Positions 25,037 through 33,599 of a stretch of 64,000 bases of DNA are shown here, piece by piece; the stretch's first letter is position 1, and every line of letters starts with the position of its first letter. The notes below the pieces were generated by a model that did not search any database, had not been told where the DNA came from, and worked only from the letters and a program-made list of their open reading frames with translations. Where the stretch lies: assembly GCA_023428135.1 (NCBI GenBank), contig JAEYZG010000048.1, positions 1-64,000 of the forward strand, given 5' to 3'. Made by a program: the position numbers and the translations under genes. The DNA comes from Bacteroidota bacterium. Lineage in GTDB: Bacteria > Bacteroidota > Bacteroidia > Cytophagales > Cytophagaceae.

Positions 25037-25642
25037 TTATTTGGAATAAAGCTCGACTATAAGCTGCTCCTGAATATTTTCAGGTATTTCCTCTCTTTGA
25101 GGATAGTTAATATACTTACCAGTCATTGAATTGCTATCCCACTCAAACCATGCAAACTTTTTTCCACCTTTTGCAGATAAACTTGCAGTTATTACTTCTA
25201 AAGATTTAGATTTCTCTCTAACAGCTATAACATCACCAGGCTTTACAGAGTAACTTGGAATATTAACTACTTCCCCGTTAACAATTATGTGATGATGTAA
25301 TACTAGTTGTCTAGCTGCTCTTCTTGATGGAGCTATCCCCAATCTATAGATAACATTATCAAGCCTTGATTCAAGAAGCTTAAGTAGGTTTTCACCAGTA
25401 ACCCCGCCCATTCTGGCAGCTTTATCAAATGTATTAGAGAATTGTCTCTCTAAAACACCATAAGTATACTTTGCTTTTTGCTTAGCAGCAAGCTGAATAG
25501 CATACTCAGACTGCTTTTTTCTTCTTCCTCTACCGTGCATTCCAGGAGGATAGCTCTTCTTTTGTAGAGCCTTACTTGCTCCTAAGATCGGTTCACCGAA
25601 TTTTCTTGAAATTTTTGTTTTCGGGCCTGTATATCTTGCCAT
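25037..25642 (-). CDS. rpsD: Small ribosomal subunit protein uS4
   Basis: A 201-residue primary 16S rRNA-binding protein. The C-terminal S4 RNA-binding domain is at about residues 92-155 (SRLDNVIYRLGIAPSRRAARQLVLHHHIIVNGEVVNIPSY). The N-terminal region has none of the cysteines that bind zinc in some S4 proteins. It follows rpsK by 62 bp. In E. coli S4 represses the alpha operon; nothing here tests that. Confidence 0.97.
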   Translation of the reverse strand: MARYTGPKTKISRKFGEPILGASKALQKKSYPPGMHGRGRRKKQSEYAIQLAAKQKAKYTYGVLERQFSNTFDKAARMGGVTGENLLKLLESRLDNVIYRLGIAPSRRAARQLVLHHHIIVNGEVVNIPSYSVKPGDVIAVREKSKSLEVITASLSAKGGKKFAWFEWDSNSMTGKYINYPQREEIPENIQEQLIVELYSK

Positions 25643-25704
25643 TTCTGAACAATTATTTATTTTAAATACTTAAAAGTAAAAGGATTTTAACCTTTAAACT
25701 GTAA

Positions 25705-26112
25705 TTAAACTCTTCTCTTCTTTGGAGGTCTGCATCCATTATGCGGTAGAGGAGTTACATCTTTTATAATCGATACTTCGATACCAGCATTTTGAATGGT
25801 TCTGATTGCAGATTCTCTTCCGGAACCAGGTCCTTTAACAAAAACTTCTACCTTTCTTAATCCTAAATCAAATGCTACCTGGGCACAATTCTGAGCAGCT
25901 ACCTGAGCAGCATAAGGAGTATTCTTCTTAGAACCTTTAAAACCCATTTTTCCAGCAGAGGCCCAAGAAATTACTTGGCCTGCATTATTAGTAATGGAAA
26001 TGATGATGTTATTAAAGCTAGCCTTAATATGAGCCTGACCTGTAGATTCTACAACTACTACTCTTTTTTTGGCTTTATCCTTTCTTTTGCCTGCTTGTTG
26101 TTGTTGAGCCAT
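25705..26112 (-). CDS. rpsK: Small ribosomal subunit protein uS11
   Basis: A 135-residue protein of the small-subunit platform. The signature region GRESAIRTIQNAGIEVSIIKDVTPLPHNGCRPPKKRRV is at the C-terminus, and HIKASFNNIIISITNNAGQVISWASAGKMGFKG is in the core. A Lys-rich 15-residue N-terminus precedes the core. It lies 28 bp after rpsM. Confidence 0.97.
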   Translation of the reverse strand: MAQQQQAGKRKDKAKKRVVVVESTGQAHIKASFNNIIISITNNAGQVISWASAGKMGFKGSKKNTPYAAQVAAQNCAQVAFDLGLRKVEVFVKGPGSGRESAIRTIQNAGIEVSIIKDVTPLPHNGCRPPKKRRV

Positions 26113-26140
26113 ATAATTTATCTATCTAGATATTTATTTA

Positions 26141-26518
26141 TTATTTAGTAGCTTTTTTCTTGTTTGCCACTGTTTTACGTTTACCTTTACGAGTACGGCA
26201 ATTGTTTTTAGTTCTTTGCCCTCTTACAGGAAGTCCTTTACGATGTCTAAGTCCTCTGTAACATCCAATATCCAATAAACGTTTAATGCTTAGTTGAACT
26301 TCTGATTTAAGAACTCCTTCAACCTTAAACTCAGCACCAATAATATTCCTAATTGCAGTCGATTCCTCTTCGGTCCACTCACTAGCTTTTTTATCCCAAT
26401 TAACGCCTGCTTTTGATAAAATAAGTTGAGCAGATTTTCTACCTATACCGTAAATATAAGTTAATGAAACTTCCCCGCGTTTGTTATCCGGAATATCTAC
26501 ACCTGAAATTCTAGCCAT
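26141..26518 (-). CDS. rpsM: Small ribosomal subunit protein uS13
   Basis: A 125-residue protein of the subunit head that contacts the large subunit and tRNA. The N-terminal ARISGVDIPDNKRGEVSLTYIYGIG and the C-terminal LRHRKGLPVRGQRTKNNCRTRKG are diagnostic. A basic tail (KRKTVANKKKATK) ends the protein. It directly follows rpmJ. Confidence 0.97.
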   Translation of the reverse strand: MARISGVDIPDNKRGEVSLTYIYGIGRKSAQLILSKAGVNWDKKASEWTEEESTAIRNIIGAEFKVEGVLKSEVQLSIKRLLDIGCYRGLRHRKGLPVRGQRTKNNCRTRKGKRKTVANKKKATK

Positions 26519-26529
26519 AGTAATAATTA

Positions 26530-26646
26530 TTAACCTTGTCTTTGTTTAAATCTTGGGTTCTTTTTATTGATAACGTAAAGTTTCCCGTTTCTTCTGATTA
26601 CTTTACAATCAGCACTTCTCTTCTTAATAGATGCTTTAACTTTCAT
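26530..26646 (-). CDS. rpmJ: Large ribosomal subunit protein bL36, zinc-free form
   Basis: A 38-residue protein read on the minus strand from ATG at 26646 to TAA at 26530, beginning MKVKASIKKRSADCKVIRRN and ending NPRFKQRQG. The zinc ligands of the classic form (C11, C14, C27, H33) are here S11, C14, N27 and F33, so it is the zinc-independent type. It lies between infA and rpsM, the conserved place for rpmJ. Confidence 0.96.
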   Translation of the reverse strand: MKVKASIKKRSADCKVIRRNGKLYVINKKNPRFKQRQG

Positions 26647-26680
26647 TTTTTGATAAATTTAAGTAGCTATTCGCTAAAAC

Positions 26681-26899
26681 CTATTTATATCTATATACAA
26701 TTCTTCCTTTTGAAAGATCGTATGGAGACATTTCCAAACGTATTTTATCACCTGGTAAAATCTTAATATAATTCATTCTCATTTTACCAGAAATATGAGC
26801 TATAACTTGATGTCCATTTTCCAACTCTACTTTAAACATAGCATTAGACAATGCTTCTACTATTGTTCCATCTTGCTCTATAGAGGACTGTTTTGCCAT
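26681..26899 (-). CDS. infA: Translation initiation factor IF-1
   Basis: A 72-residue OB-fold protein that occupies the A site during initiation. MAKQSSIEQDGTIVEALSNAMFKVELENG and ISGKMRMNYIKILPGDKIRLEMSPYDLSKGRI are the family core. Its start codon overlaps the map stop by one base. It is followed by rpmJ. Confidence 0.97.
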   Translation of the reverse strand: MAKQSSIEQDGTIVEALSNAMFKVELENGHQVIAHISGKMRMNYIKILPGDKIRLEMSPYDLSKGRIVYRYK

Positions 26900-27666
26900 T
26901 ATATTACTTCTTCTATGTATTTAAATGTGGTTAGTATTTCAGCTTTTCCTTTTCTTACAGCAATTGTATGTTCAAAATGAGCAGAAGGTTTCTTATCTTT
27001 AGTTCTTATTGTCCAACCATCTTCCTCCTGAACTATTTCTCTTTTACCAAGATTTATCATGGGTTCAATGGCAATTACCATTCCTTCTTCAAGCTTTACT
27101 CCCTTTCCTCTTTTTCCGTAATTAGGAACCTCAGGGCCTTCGTGTAGCTTTTTCCCTACACCATGACCTACCAACTCTCTTACAACTGAATATCCTTTTG
27201 ATTCAACAAAATTTTGAATCGAAAAACCAATATCACCTGTTCTTTTACCAACAACCGCCTCTTCAATTCCCAAATACAAAGATTGTTTAGTAAACTCTAA
27301 TAATAATTTCACTTCTTCTGTAACATTACCTACACCGTACGTATAAGCACTATCACTATGATACCCATTTAAATTGACCCCACAATCAACAGATATAACA
27401 TCTCCATTCCTTAAGGCATAATTTCCAGGAAAACCGTGTACTACTTGTTCATTAACTGAGATACATAATGTATAAGGAAATCCATTGTATCCTTTAAATG
27501 AAGGGAGACCTCCATTTCTTATAATAAAGCTATATGCAATATCATCTAATTCTTGAGTAGTTATTCCAATCTTAATAGCTTTAGCAATTTCACCATGCAC
27601 TTGGCCTAAAAGATCTCCACTCCTTCTAATTAGATCTATTTCCTCTTCCGTTTTATAATATATCAT
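26899..27666 (-). CDS. map: Methionine aminopeptidase type I
   Basis: A 255-residue metalloprotease that removes the initiator methionine from nascent proteins. The metal ligands are visible as the aspartates in VDCGVNLNGYHSDSAYTY, the histidine in GHGVGKKLHEGP, and the glutamates in IAIEPM and the final SAHFEHT region. No N-terminal extension is present. It overlaps secY and infA by single bases, so it is tightly coupled in the operon. Confidence 0.97.
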   Translation of the reverse strand: MIYYKTEEEIDLIRRSGDLLGQVHGEIAKAIKIGITTQELDDIAYSFIIRNGGLPSFKGYNGFPYTLCISVNEQVVHGFPGNYALRNGDVISVDCGVNLNGYHSDSAYTYGVGNVTEEVKLLLEFTKQSLYLGIEEAVVGKRTGDIGFSIQNFVESKGYSVVRELVGHGVGKKLHEGPEVPNYGKRGKGVKLEEGMVIAIEPMINLGKREIVQEEDGWTIRTKDKKPSAHFEHTIAVRKGKAEILTTFKYIEEVI

Positions 27667-29003
27667 TAGTTAGAAGAAGAAATCGCAACATTTTCTGATC
27701 TTCCTTTTATTCTTCCTGACTGCATCATACCTTCATAATGCCTCATTAAAAGATAACTTTCAATTTGTTGAAGCGTATCTAAAACGACTCCCACCATTAT
27801 CAAAAGGGAAGTACCACCGAAGAAGTAAGAAAAGTCTCTCGTGACTCCAGCGACATGTGCAATTGCAGGTAATATTGCAAGGGTAGCTAAGAAAACAGCA
27901 CCAGGAAGAGTGATTCTTGATAAAACATCATCAATATAGTCTGATGTTTGTTTTCCAGGCTTAATTCCAGGAATAAAACCACCATTCCTTTTCATATCAT
28001 CTGCGATCTGATTTGGATTAACAGATAGAGCCGTGTAGAAAAAGGTAAATAGAATAATTAATATTGCAAATGTCAAATTATACTGCCAGCTAGTAAAATC
28101 TGAAAATGTTGCCCCTATAGATCCTGCAAAGTCACTTGTATCTGAAAACATTGAGGCTATCATTGCAGGTAAAAACATTATTGACTGAGCAAAAATAATC
28201 GGCATTACTCCTGCAGCAATCACTTTCAACGGAATATACTGTCTTTGCCCACCATAAACTTTATTACCAATTACTTGCTTAGCATATTGAACAGGAATTT
28301 TTCTTGTAGCTTGTGTCAGCATAACAACTCCCATAACAATAAAGAATAATACGCCTAATTCTATTATAAACGGTAAAGCTCCTTTCATTCCTTTGGCAGC
28401 ACCTTCAACTACAATGGCTTGCGGAAATCTGGAAATTATACCTACCATTATTAGCATAGATATTCCATTTCCAATACCTTTATCTGTAATCTTCTCACCA
28501 AGCCACATACAAAACATTGTACCTGCAGTAAGTATTAACATGGCGCTAATCGTAAAGAAAGCTCTGTCAACACCCGGAAATAAGGTTTCTTGATTTACCG
28601 TAGCAGCAAGATATCCAACGGATTGAGCCAAGGTTATAAATATGGTAAGGACCCTTGTAATCTGATTAATCTTTTTTCTACCAGATTCACCCTCTTTTTG
28701 AAGCTTTTGAAAATAAGGAACAGCAAAAGTCAATAGTTGCAGAACTATACTTGCTGAAATATATGGCATGATACCCAAACCAAAAATAGAAACATTGCTG
28801 AATGCACCTCCAACTAAGGTATCCAACAATCCCAATATGTTGTCTTTATTAGACCCTCTTTCTATAGCAGCAGGATCGACACCAGGAAGGACAACATAAG
28901 ATCCTAGACGAAAAATCAAAAGAAAACCTATAGTGTTCAGTATCCTGATTCTTAGGTCTTCTATCGAAAATATATTCTTAATGGTTTGGATAAACTTTTT
29001 CAT
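27666..29003 (-). CDS. secY: Protein translocase channel subunit SecY
   Basis: The 445-residue, ten-helix channel of the Sec translocon in the inner membrane. The N-terminal RILNTIGFLLIFRLGSYVVLPGVDP, the plug and lateral-gate region, and the cytoplasmic loop ADDMKRNGGFIPGIKPGKQTSDYIDDVLSRITLPGA are characteristic. It overlaps rplO and map by one base each, the normal spc operon position. Confidence 0.98.
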   Translation of the reverse strand: MKKFIQTIKNIFSIEDLRIRILNTIGFLLIFRLGSYVVLPGVDPAAIERGSNKDNILGLLDTLVGGAFSNVSIFGLGIMPYISASIVLQLLTFAVPYFQKLQKEGESGRKKINQITRVLTIFITLAQSVGYLAATVNQETLFPGVDRAFFTISAMLILTAGTMFCMWLGEKITDKGIGNGISMLIMVGIISRFPQAIVVEGAAKGMKGALPFIIELGVLFFIVMGVVMLTQATRKIPVQYAKQVIGNKVYGGQRQYIPLKVIAAGVMPIIFAQSIMFLPAMIASMFSDTSDFAGSIGATFSDFTSWQYNLTFAILIILFTFFYTALSVNPNQIADDMKRNGGFIPGIKPGKQTSDYIDDVLSRITLPGAVFLATLAILPAIAHVAGVTRDFSYFFGGTSLLIMVGVVLDTLQQIESYLLMRHYEGMMQSGRIKGRSENVAISSSN

Positions 29004-29452
29004 TATGCAATTTTTATTGCTTTACCACCTGCATTTTCAATTGCTTTAATTGCTGATTCAGAAAAAGAATGAGCTTTAACCTCTAATTTCGCTTTTAGCT
29101 CTCCTCTTCCTAAAACTTTAATCTTATCAGATTTTGCAACTAATCCATTCTCTAAAAGGACCTTATCATCAACCAATGATAATTTCTTTTCAATTGCAAG
29201 ATTATTTATAATATCTAGATTAATTGGCTTGAAAATTACTTTGTCAGGATTATTAAATCCAAATTTAGGTATTCTTCTTTGAAGAGGCATCTGACCTCCT
29301 TCAAAACCAGACTTTTTAGAGTAACCAGATCTTGATTTAGCTCCTTTGTGACCTCTTGTTGAGGTTCCACCACGACCAGATCCAGTACCTCTACCTATTC
29401 TTTTTCTATTTTTAACAGACCCTTTTGCTGGAGTCAAATTACTTAAGTTCAT
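29003..29452 (-). CDS. rplO: Large ribosomal subunit protein uL15
   Basis: A 149-residue protein with the Gly/Arg-rich N-terminus (KRIGRGTGSGRGGTSTRGHKGAKSRSG) that threads into 23S rRNA. The globular C-terminal half ends ...SFSESAIKAIENAGGKAIKIA. It lies between rpmD and secY. Confidence 0.97.
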   Translation of the reverse strand: MNLSNLTPAKGSVKNRKRIGRGTGSGRGGTSTRGHKGAKSRSGYSKKSGFEGGQMPLQRRIPKFGFNNPDKVIFKPINLDIINNLAIEKKLSLVDDKVLLENGLVAKSDKIKVLGRGELKAKLEVKAHSFSESAIKAIENAGGKAIKIA

Positions 29453-29454
29453 AA

Positions 29455-29634
29455 TTAGATTTTGCTAACAGTTACCAAGTGATTTACTTTCTTAACCATT
29501 CCTTGAATTTGAGGAGTTGATTCTACCTCAACACTCTTATTGATTTTACCTAGTCCTAAAGCCTTTATTGTAAGCTTTTGATCGATTGGACGATCGATAG
29601 TACTTCTAACTTGAGTTATTTTAATCTTAGCCAT
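29455..29634 (-). CDS. rpmD: Large ribosomal subunit protein uL30
   Basis: A 59-residue protein starting MAKIKITQVRSTIDRP at 29634. The longer frame to 29670 would overlap rpsE by 35 bp and adds residues not found in L30, so the shorter start is preferred. LTIKALGLGKINKSVEVESTPQIQGMVKKVNHLV is the L30 core. Confidence 0.96.
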   Translation of the reverse strand: MAKIKITQVRSTIDRPIDQKLTIKALGLGKINKSVEVESTPQIQGMVKKVNHLVTVSKI

Positions 29635-29635
29635 T

Positions 29636-30157
29636 TTACTTACCGGTAAATACTTTTGCCAATGTAACACCTCTCTGCTGAGCTACAACATGTGGAGCTC
29701 TCATTCTTAATAAAGCATCAAAAGTAGCTTTAACAACGTTATGAGGATTAGAAGAACCTTTTGATTTTGCTAACACGTCTTTTACGCCCGCACTTTCAAG
29801 TACAGCTCTCATTGCACCACCTGCAATTACTCCAGTACCAGGAGCAGCAGGTTTTAAGAATACAAATCCTCCACTATATTTCCCGTGTATCGCATGAGGT
29901 ACAGTACCTTTTAAAACCGGAACCTTAATAAGGTTTTTCTTTGCATCATCTATCCCTTTTGTGATGGCATCTGTAACTTCATTAGCTTTACCTAAGCCAT
30001 AACCAACTACACCATGTCCATCTCCGACTACAACAATTGCGGAGAAACTAAATCTACGACCTCCCTTTACAACTTTTGCAACTCTTTGAATAGCTACTAC
30101 CTTTTCTTTAAGGTCAATTTCGCTAGCTTTTACTGATCTAATATTTACCTGAGACAT
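29636..30157 (-). CDS. rpsE: Small ribosomal subunit protein uS5
   Basis: A 173-residue protein involved in decoding fidelity and mRNA unwinding. The double-stranded-RNA-binding-like N-terminal domain has KVVKGGRRFSFSAIVVVGDGHGVVGYGLGKANEV (about residues 28-61); the C-terminal domain has GSSNPHNVVKATFDAL. The gene is 1 bp from rpmD. Confidence 0.97.
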   Translation of the reverse strand: MSQVNIRSVKASEIDLKEKVVAIQRVAKVVKGGRRFSFSAIVVVGDGHGVVGYGLGKANEVTDAITKGIDDAKKNLIKVPVLKGTVPHAIHGKYSGGFVFLKPAAPGTGVIAGGAMRAVLESAGVKDVLAKSKGSSNPHNVVKATFDALLRMRAPHVVAQQRGVTLAKVFTGK

Positions 30158-30162
30158 ATCGA

Positions 30163-30513
30163 TTAGAATTTAAGGCCCCCTTCTCTAGCTCCTTCAGCTA
30201 AAGCTTTGACTCTACCATGATAAAGGTATCCACCTCTATCAAAAACTACTTCTGAAATACCATTACTCTTTGCTTTTTCAGCAATCCTTAAACCAACACT
30301 TTTAGAAAGTTCTGATTTAGTTCCTTTTTGGGATTTAAGCTCTACAGAAGAAGCACTGATAATTGTTTTTCCTGCGATATCATCTATAATTTGAGCATAT
30401 ATCCCTGTATTGCTTCTAAAAACTGAGAGTCTTGGCTTAACCCCTGTACCAGAAATTTTCTTTCTGATACTTCTCTTTATCCTCAGTCTTCTTAAATCTT
30501 TTTTAGTAGCCAT
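30163..30513 (-). CDS. rplR: Large ribosomal subunit protein uL18
   Basis: A 116-residue 5S rRNA-binding protein. The core KPRLSVFRSNTGIYAQIIDD, the VGLRIAEKAKSNGI helix and the terminal VFDRGGYLYHGRVKALAEGAREGGL are diagnostic. It follows rplF by 14 bp and precedes rpsE by 5 bp. Confidence 0.97.
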   Translation of the reverse strand: MATKKDLRRLRIKRSIRKKISGTGVKPRLSVFRSNTGIYAQIIDDIAGKTIISASSVELKSQKGTKSELSKSVGLRIAEKAKSNGISEVVFDRGGYLYHGRVKALAEGAREGGLKF

Positions 30514-30527
30514 CTTAAAACAATTTA

Positions 30528-31082
30528 TTATTTAGCAGCAGTTTTACCAGCCTTACGTCTAACAACTTCGTTAACAAATCTGATACCTTTACCTTTGTAT
30601 GGCTCAACCTTTCTCAGAGAACGAATTTTTGCAGCCACTTGTCCAATCAATTGTTTATCAATTGATTCCAAGGTCACTATTGGATTTTTACCTTTTTCAG
30701 TTAAAGTTTTTACAGCAACTTCATTAGGCAATGCAACAAATATATTGTGTGAATATCCTAAGCTTAACTCTAACACAGAGCCAGTAGAAGTAGCTTTATA
30801 ACCAACCCCAACTAATTCTAGATCAATTTTGTAACCTTCACTTACGCCAAGCACCATGTTACTAAGCAATGATCTATATAAGCCGTGCAACGCCTTATGT
30901 CTCTTCTGATCTGTAGGTCTTTCAACATTTAAATTGGATCCTTCAACAGTTACCTTAATATCTAAGTCAACAGCTTGAACTAAAGTCCCTTTCGGACCTT
31001 TAATTTCTACCAAATTTCCAGAACCAACCTTTACTTCAACCTTCGCAGGTATTGCAATTGGTTTTTTTCCAATCCTTGACAT
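30528..31082 (-). CDS. rplF: Large ribosomal subunit protein uL6
   Basis: A 184-residue protein near the factor-binding centre. It begins SRIGKKPIAIPAKVEV and ends with PYKGKGIRFVNEVVRRKAGKTAAK, which contains the L6 signature PYKGKGI. Two related alpha/beta domains are expected. It follows rpsH by 18 bp. Confidence 0.97.
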   Translation of the reverse strand: MSRIGKKPIAIPAKVEVKVGSGNLVEIKGPKGTLVQAVDLDIKVTVEGSNLNVERPTDQKRHKALHGLYRSLLSNMVLGVSEGYKIDLELVGVGYKATSTGSVLELSLGYSHNIFVALPNEVAVKTLTEKGKNPIVTLESIDKQLIGQVAAKIRSLRKVEPYKGKGIRFVNEVVRRKAGKTAAK

Positions 31083-31100
31083 ATTAATTATTTTATAATA

Positions 31101-31493
31101 TTAATAAATATAACAAAGTACTTCACCACCAATATTTAATTCTCTAGCTTCTTTATCAGTAATTACACCTTTAGAAGTAGACAAAATTGCAATACCTAAG
31201 CCATTTAAAACTCTAGGCAAAGTAGCTGATTTAGAATACTTTCTTAATCCTGGAGAACTTATTCTCTCTATTTTAACAATTGCAGATTGTTTAGTTAGAG
31301 GATTATACCTCAAGGCAATTTTTATTTTTCCCTGTTTATCATCCTCTTCAAATTTATAGTTTTGAATATAACCTTTGTCAAAAAGAACTTTGGTTATCTC
31401 CTTTTTTATATTTGAAGCAGGAACCTCAACTATCCTATGATTCGCTTTAATAGCGTTTCTCAATCTTGTTAAATAATCTGCGATAGGATCCAT
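31101..31493 (-). CDS. rpsH: Small ribosomal subunit protein uS8
   Basis: A 130-residue 16S rRNA-binding protein needed for central-domain assembly. It begins MDPIADYLTRLRNAIKANH and ends STSKGVITDKEARELNIGGEVLCYIY, both diagnostic. Unlike most of this block it is separated from the gene upstream (rpsN) by 94 bp that hold two hairpins, so its expression may be set apart from the upstream genes. Confidence 0.97.
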   Translation of the reverse strand: MDPIADYLTRLRNAIKANHRIVEVPASNIKKEITKVLFDKGYIQNYKFEEDDKQGKIKIALRYNPLTKQSAIVKIERISSPGLRKYSKSATLPRVLNGLGIAILSTSKGVITDKEARELNIGGEVLCYIY

Positions 31494-31518
31494 TTTAAAC
31501 TTTTCTTTATATATTAAA

Positions 31519-31541
31519 ATTAAAAGCCCCGAATCAGGGCT
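31519..31541 (-). terminator. Terminator-like hairpin inside the spc operon, between rpsN and rpsH
   Basis: On the minus strand AGCCC and GGGCT pair around a 7 nt loop and are followed by TTTTAATTTTAAT. A second weaker stem of AAGATTTT with its near-complement lies at about 31551-31577. The shape matches an attenuator or terminator although the genes on both sides belong to one conserved operon. Confidence 0.6.
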
Positions 31542-31587
31542 GCAAATTTAAGAAGATTTTTTGAAAAAGAAAATCTTTATTAAAAAA

Positions 31588-31857
31588 TTACCAACTTGCT
31601 TTAGTTACACCTGGAATTTTACCGGCAGACGCCATTTCTCTAAATGTAACCCTGGAGATACCGAATTTCCTCATATATCCTCTAGGTCTTCCAGTTAGTT
31701 TACATCTATTGTGCAATCTAACCTTTGAAGAATTTCTAGGTAATTTATCAAGACCTAAGAAATCACCGTTAGCTTTAAGTTCTTCTCTTTTTTTAGCGTA
31801 TTTAGCTACGAGTTTGATTCTTTTTCTTTCTCTAGCTTTTACTGATTCTTTTGCCAT
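31588..31857 (-). CDS. rpsN: Small ribosomal subunit protein uS14, long zinc-free form
   Basis: An 89-residue protein with the C-terminal signature LHNRCKLTGRPRGYMRKFGISRVTFREMASAGKIPGVTKASW. Only one cysteine is present and the CxxC pairs of the short zinc-binding form are absent, so this is the long C-minus type. It follows rplE by 5 bp. Confidence 0.97.
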   Translation of the reverse strand: MAKESVKARERKRIKLVAKYAKKREELKANGDFLGLDKLPRNSSKVRLHNRCKLTGRPRGYMRKFGISRVTFREMASAGKIPGVTKASW

Positions 31858-31862
31858 TTCAA

Positions 31863-32417
31863 TTATTTTTTCTGTCCTGCGAAAGGTAGACCGAATGATT
31901 TTAATAATTCCAGACTTTCTTCGTCTGTATTTGCAGTAGTAACAAAAGTAATATCCATACCGGAAATTTTGCTTACTTTATCGATACTAATCTCAGGGAA
32001 TATAATTTGTTCTTTAACGCCAAGAGTATAGTTACCTTTACCATCAAATCCTTTATCACTAATACCTCTAAAGTCACGAACCCTTGGTAATGCAATTGAC
32101 ATTAGTCTATCCATAAATTCGTACATTCTATCTCCACGCAAAGTTACTTTTGCACCTATTGGCATATTTTCTCTAAGCTTAAAATTTGAGATAGCTTTTT
32201 TAGATTTTGTTGCTAATGCTTTTTGACCAGTAATTATTGTCAACTCTTCAACTCCAACATCAACAATTTTTTTATCTGAAACAGCAGCTCCCATTCCTTT
32301 ATTAACAACAATCTTTGTTAATTTTGGAACCTGCATCAGAGATTTATACTGAAATTTGCTTTTTAGTTGAGCAATAATTTCTTTATTGTATTTATCCTTT
32401 AATCTTGGAATAGCCAT
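31863..32417 (-). CDS. rplE: Large ribosomal subunit protein uL5
   Basis: A 184-residue protein that binds 5S rRNA and contacts the P-site tRNA. LTKIVVNKGMGAAV, LRENMPIGAKVTLRGDRMYEFMDRL and LPRVRDFRGISDKGFDGKGNYTLGVKEQIIFPEI are the family blocks. It follows rplX by 4 bp. Confidence 0.97.
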   Translation of the reverse strand: MAIPRLKDKYNKEIIAQLKSKFQYKSLMQVPKLTKIVVNKGMGAAVSDKKIVDVGVEELTIITGQKALATKSKKAISNFKLRENMPIGAKVTLRGDRMYEFMDRLMSIALPRVRDFRGISDKGFDGKGNYTLGVKEQIIFPEISIDKVSKISGMDITFVTTANTDEESLELLKSFGLPFAGQKK

Positions 32418-32421
32418 ATCC

Positions 32422-32751
32422 TTACTTTATTATGTCTCCAGTTTTCTTTGAGTATCTCTGAAGCTTACCCTTTGAATCTAACTTTCTACCTATTCTTGAA
32501 GCAGTACCTTTAACATCTACCACCATTAAGTTACTAGCATGAATAGGAGCTTCCTTTTTTACGATACCACCATTTGGATTCGTAGCAGTTGGCTTTGTAT
32601 GCTTTGTTACCATATTAAGGCCTTCAACGATAGCCTTATTACCTGAAACATCGACACTTTTAATTGTACCAGTTTTACCACGAAAATCGCCGGCAATAAC
32701 TTTTACAGTATCACCTGCCTTTATATGTAATTTTTTATTTGTAGTTGCCAT
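32422..32751 (-). CDS. rplX: Large ribosomal subunit protein uL24
   Basis: A 109-residue assembly protein starting MATTNKKLHIKAGDTVKVIAGDFRGKTG at 32751. A KOW motif lies at about residues 11-40. The frame is open to 32784, but that would overlap rplN by 29 bp and add residues not found in L24, so the shorter start is used. Confidence 0.96.
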   Translation of the reverse strand: MATTNKKLHIKAGDTVKVIAGDFRGKTGTIKSVDVSGNKAIVEGLNMVTKHTKPTATNPNGGIVKKEAPIHASNLMVVDVKGTASRIGRKLDSKGKLQRYSKKTGDIIK

Positions 32752-32755
32752 AATA

Positions 32756-33124
32756 TTATAATACTTCAGGAGCAAGTGATACAATCTTCATAAACTGTTT
32801 CTCTCTTAATTCTCTTGCGACTGGCCCGAAAATACGAGTTCCTCTAGGTTCGTCATTGTTGTTTAGTAGAACAACTGCATTATCCGAGAATCTTATGTAA
32901 GAACCATCTACTCTTCTTACTTCTTTTTTCGTTCTAACTATAACAGCTTTAGAAACTGTTCCTTTTTTTAAGTTGCTAGACGAAAGTGCATGTTTAACAG
33001 TTACTACTACTTTATCGCCGATGGAAGCATATTTCTTCTTTGTTCCACCCAAAACTCTAATAACTAAAACCTCTTTAGCTCCGCTATTATCAGCTACATT
33101 TAATCTTGATTCCTGCTGTATCAT
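32756..33124 (-). CDS. rplN: Large ribosomal subunit protein uL14
   Basis: A 122-residue protein that contacts the small subunit in a bridge. MIQQESRLNVADNSGAKEVLVIRVLGG at the N-terminus and GTRIFGPVARELREKQFMKIVSLAPEVL at the C-terminus are diagnostic. It lies 2 bp after rpsQ. Confidence 0.98.
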   Translation of the reverse strand: MIQQESRLNVADNSGAKEVLVIRVLGGTKKKYASIGDKVVVTVKHALSSSNLKKGTVSKAVIVRTKKEVRRVDGSYIRFSDNAVVLLNNNDEPRGTRIFGPVARELREKQFMKIVSLAPEVL

Positions 33125-33126
33125 GG

Positions 33127-33384
33127 TTATTTCGCCTTTTCAATAATTTCAACTAATCTCCATCTTTTCAATTTGCTCAGCGGACGAGTTTCCATGATCT
33201 TTACAGTATCTCCGATACCACATTCATTTTTTTCGTCATGAGCCATAAATTTGGTAGTCTTATTTAAGAACTTACCATATTTAGCATGCTTAACTTTTCT
33301 TTCTACAGCTACTGTAATTGATTTTGTCATTTTATTACTAACGACTTTACCAATTCTCTCTTTTCTAAAATTTCTTTGCTCCAT
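33127..33384 (-). CDS. rpsQ: Small ribosomal subunit protein uS17
   Basis: An 85-residue OB-fold protein that binds the 5' domain of 16S rRNA. RKERIGKVVSNKMTKSITVAVERKVKHAKYGKF and DTVKIMETRPLSKLKRWRLVEII are the family blocks. It follows rpmC by 13 bp. Confidence 0.97.
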   Translation of the reverse strand: MEQRNFRKERIGKVVSNKMTKSITVAVERKVKHAKYGKFLNKTTKFMAHDEKNECGIGDTVKIMETRPLSKLKRWRLVEIIEKAK

Positions 33385-33397
33385 AATAATCTAAAGA

Positions 33398-33595
33398 TTA
33401 GGATTTGGATTTAACCTTTTCACTCAAAGCTGTCTGAAGACGAGCTATTACTTTCTTTGCCTCCCTAATCTTCATAGGATTTTCAATCGGAGAAATAGCA
33501 TGTGCAAATTTTAATTTTGCAAGAGCCTCTTGCTCTGCAGAGATTCTACTCTTTAAATCAGCAGCGTTTAGAGATTTTATATCAGAAGTTTTCAT
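33398..33595 (-). CDS. rpmC: Large ribosomal subunit protein uL29
   Basis: A 65-residue two-helix protein near the exit tunnel. The start at 33595 (MKTSDIKSLNAADLKSRI) is chosen because extending the frame to 33661 would overlap rplP by 62 bp. The helix HAISPIENPMKIREAKKVIARLQTALSE matches the L29 core. Confidence 0.95.
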   Translation of the reverse strand: MKTSDIKSLNAADLKSRISAEQEALAKLKFAHAISPIENPMKIREAKKVIARLQTALSEKVKSKS

Positions 33596-33599
33596 TGAA

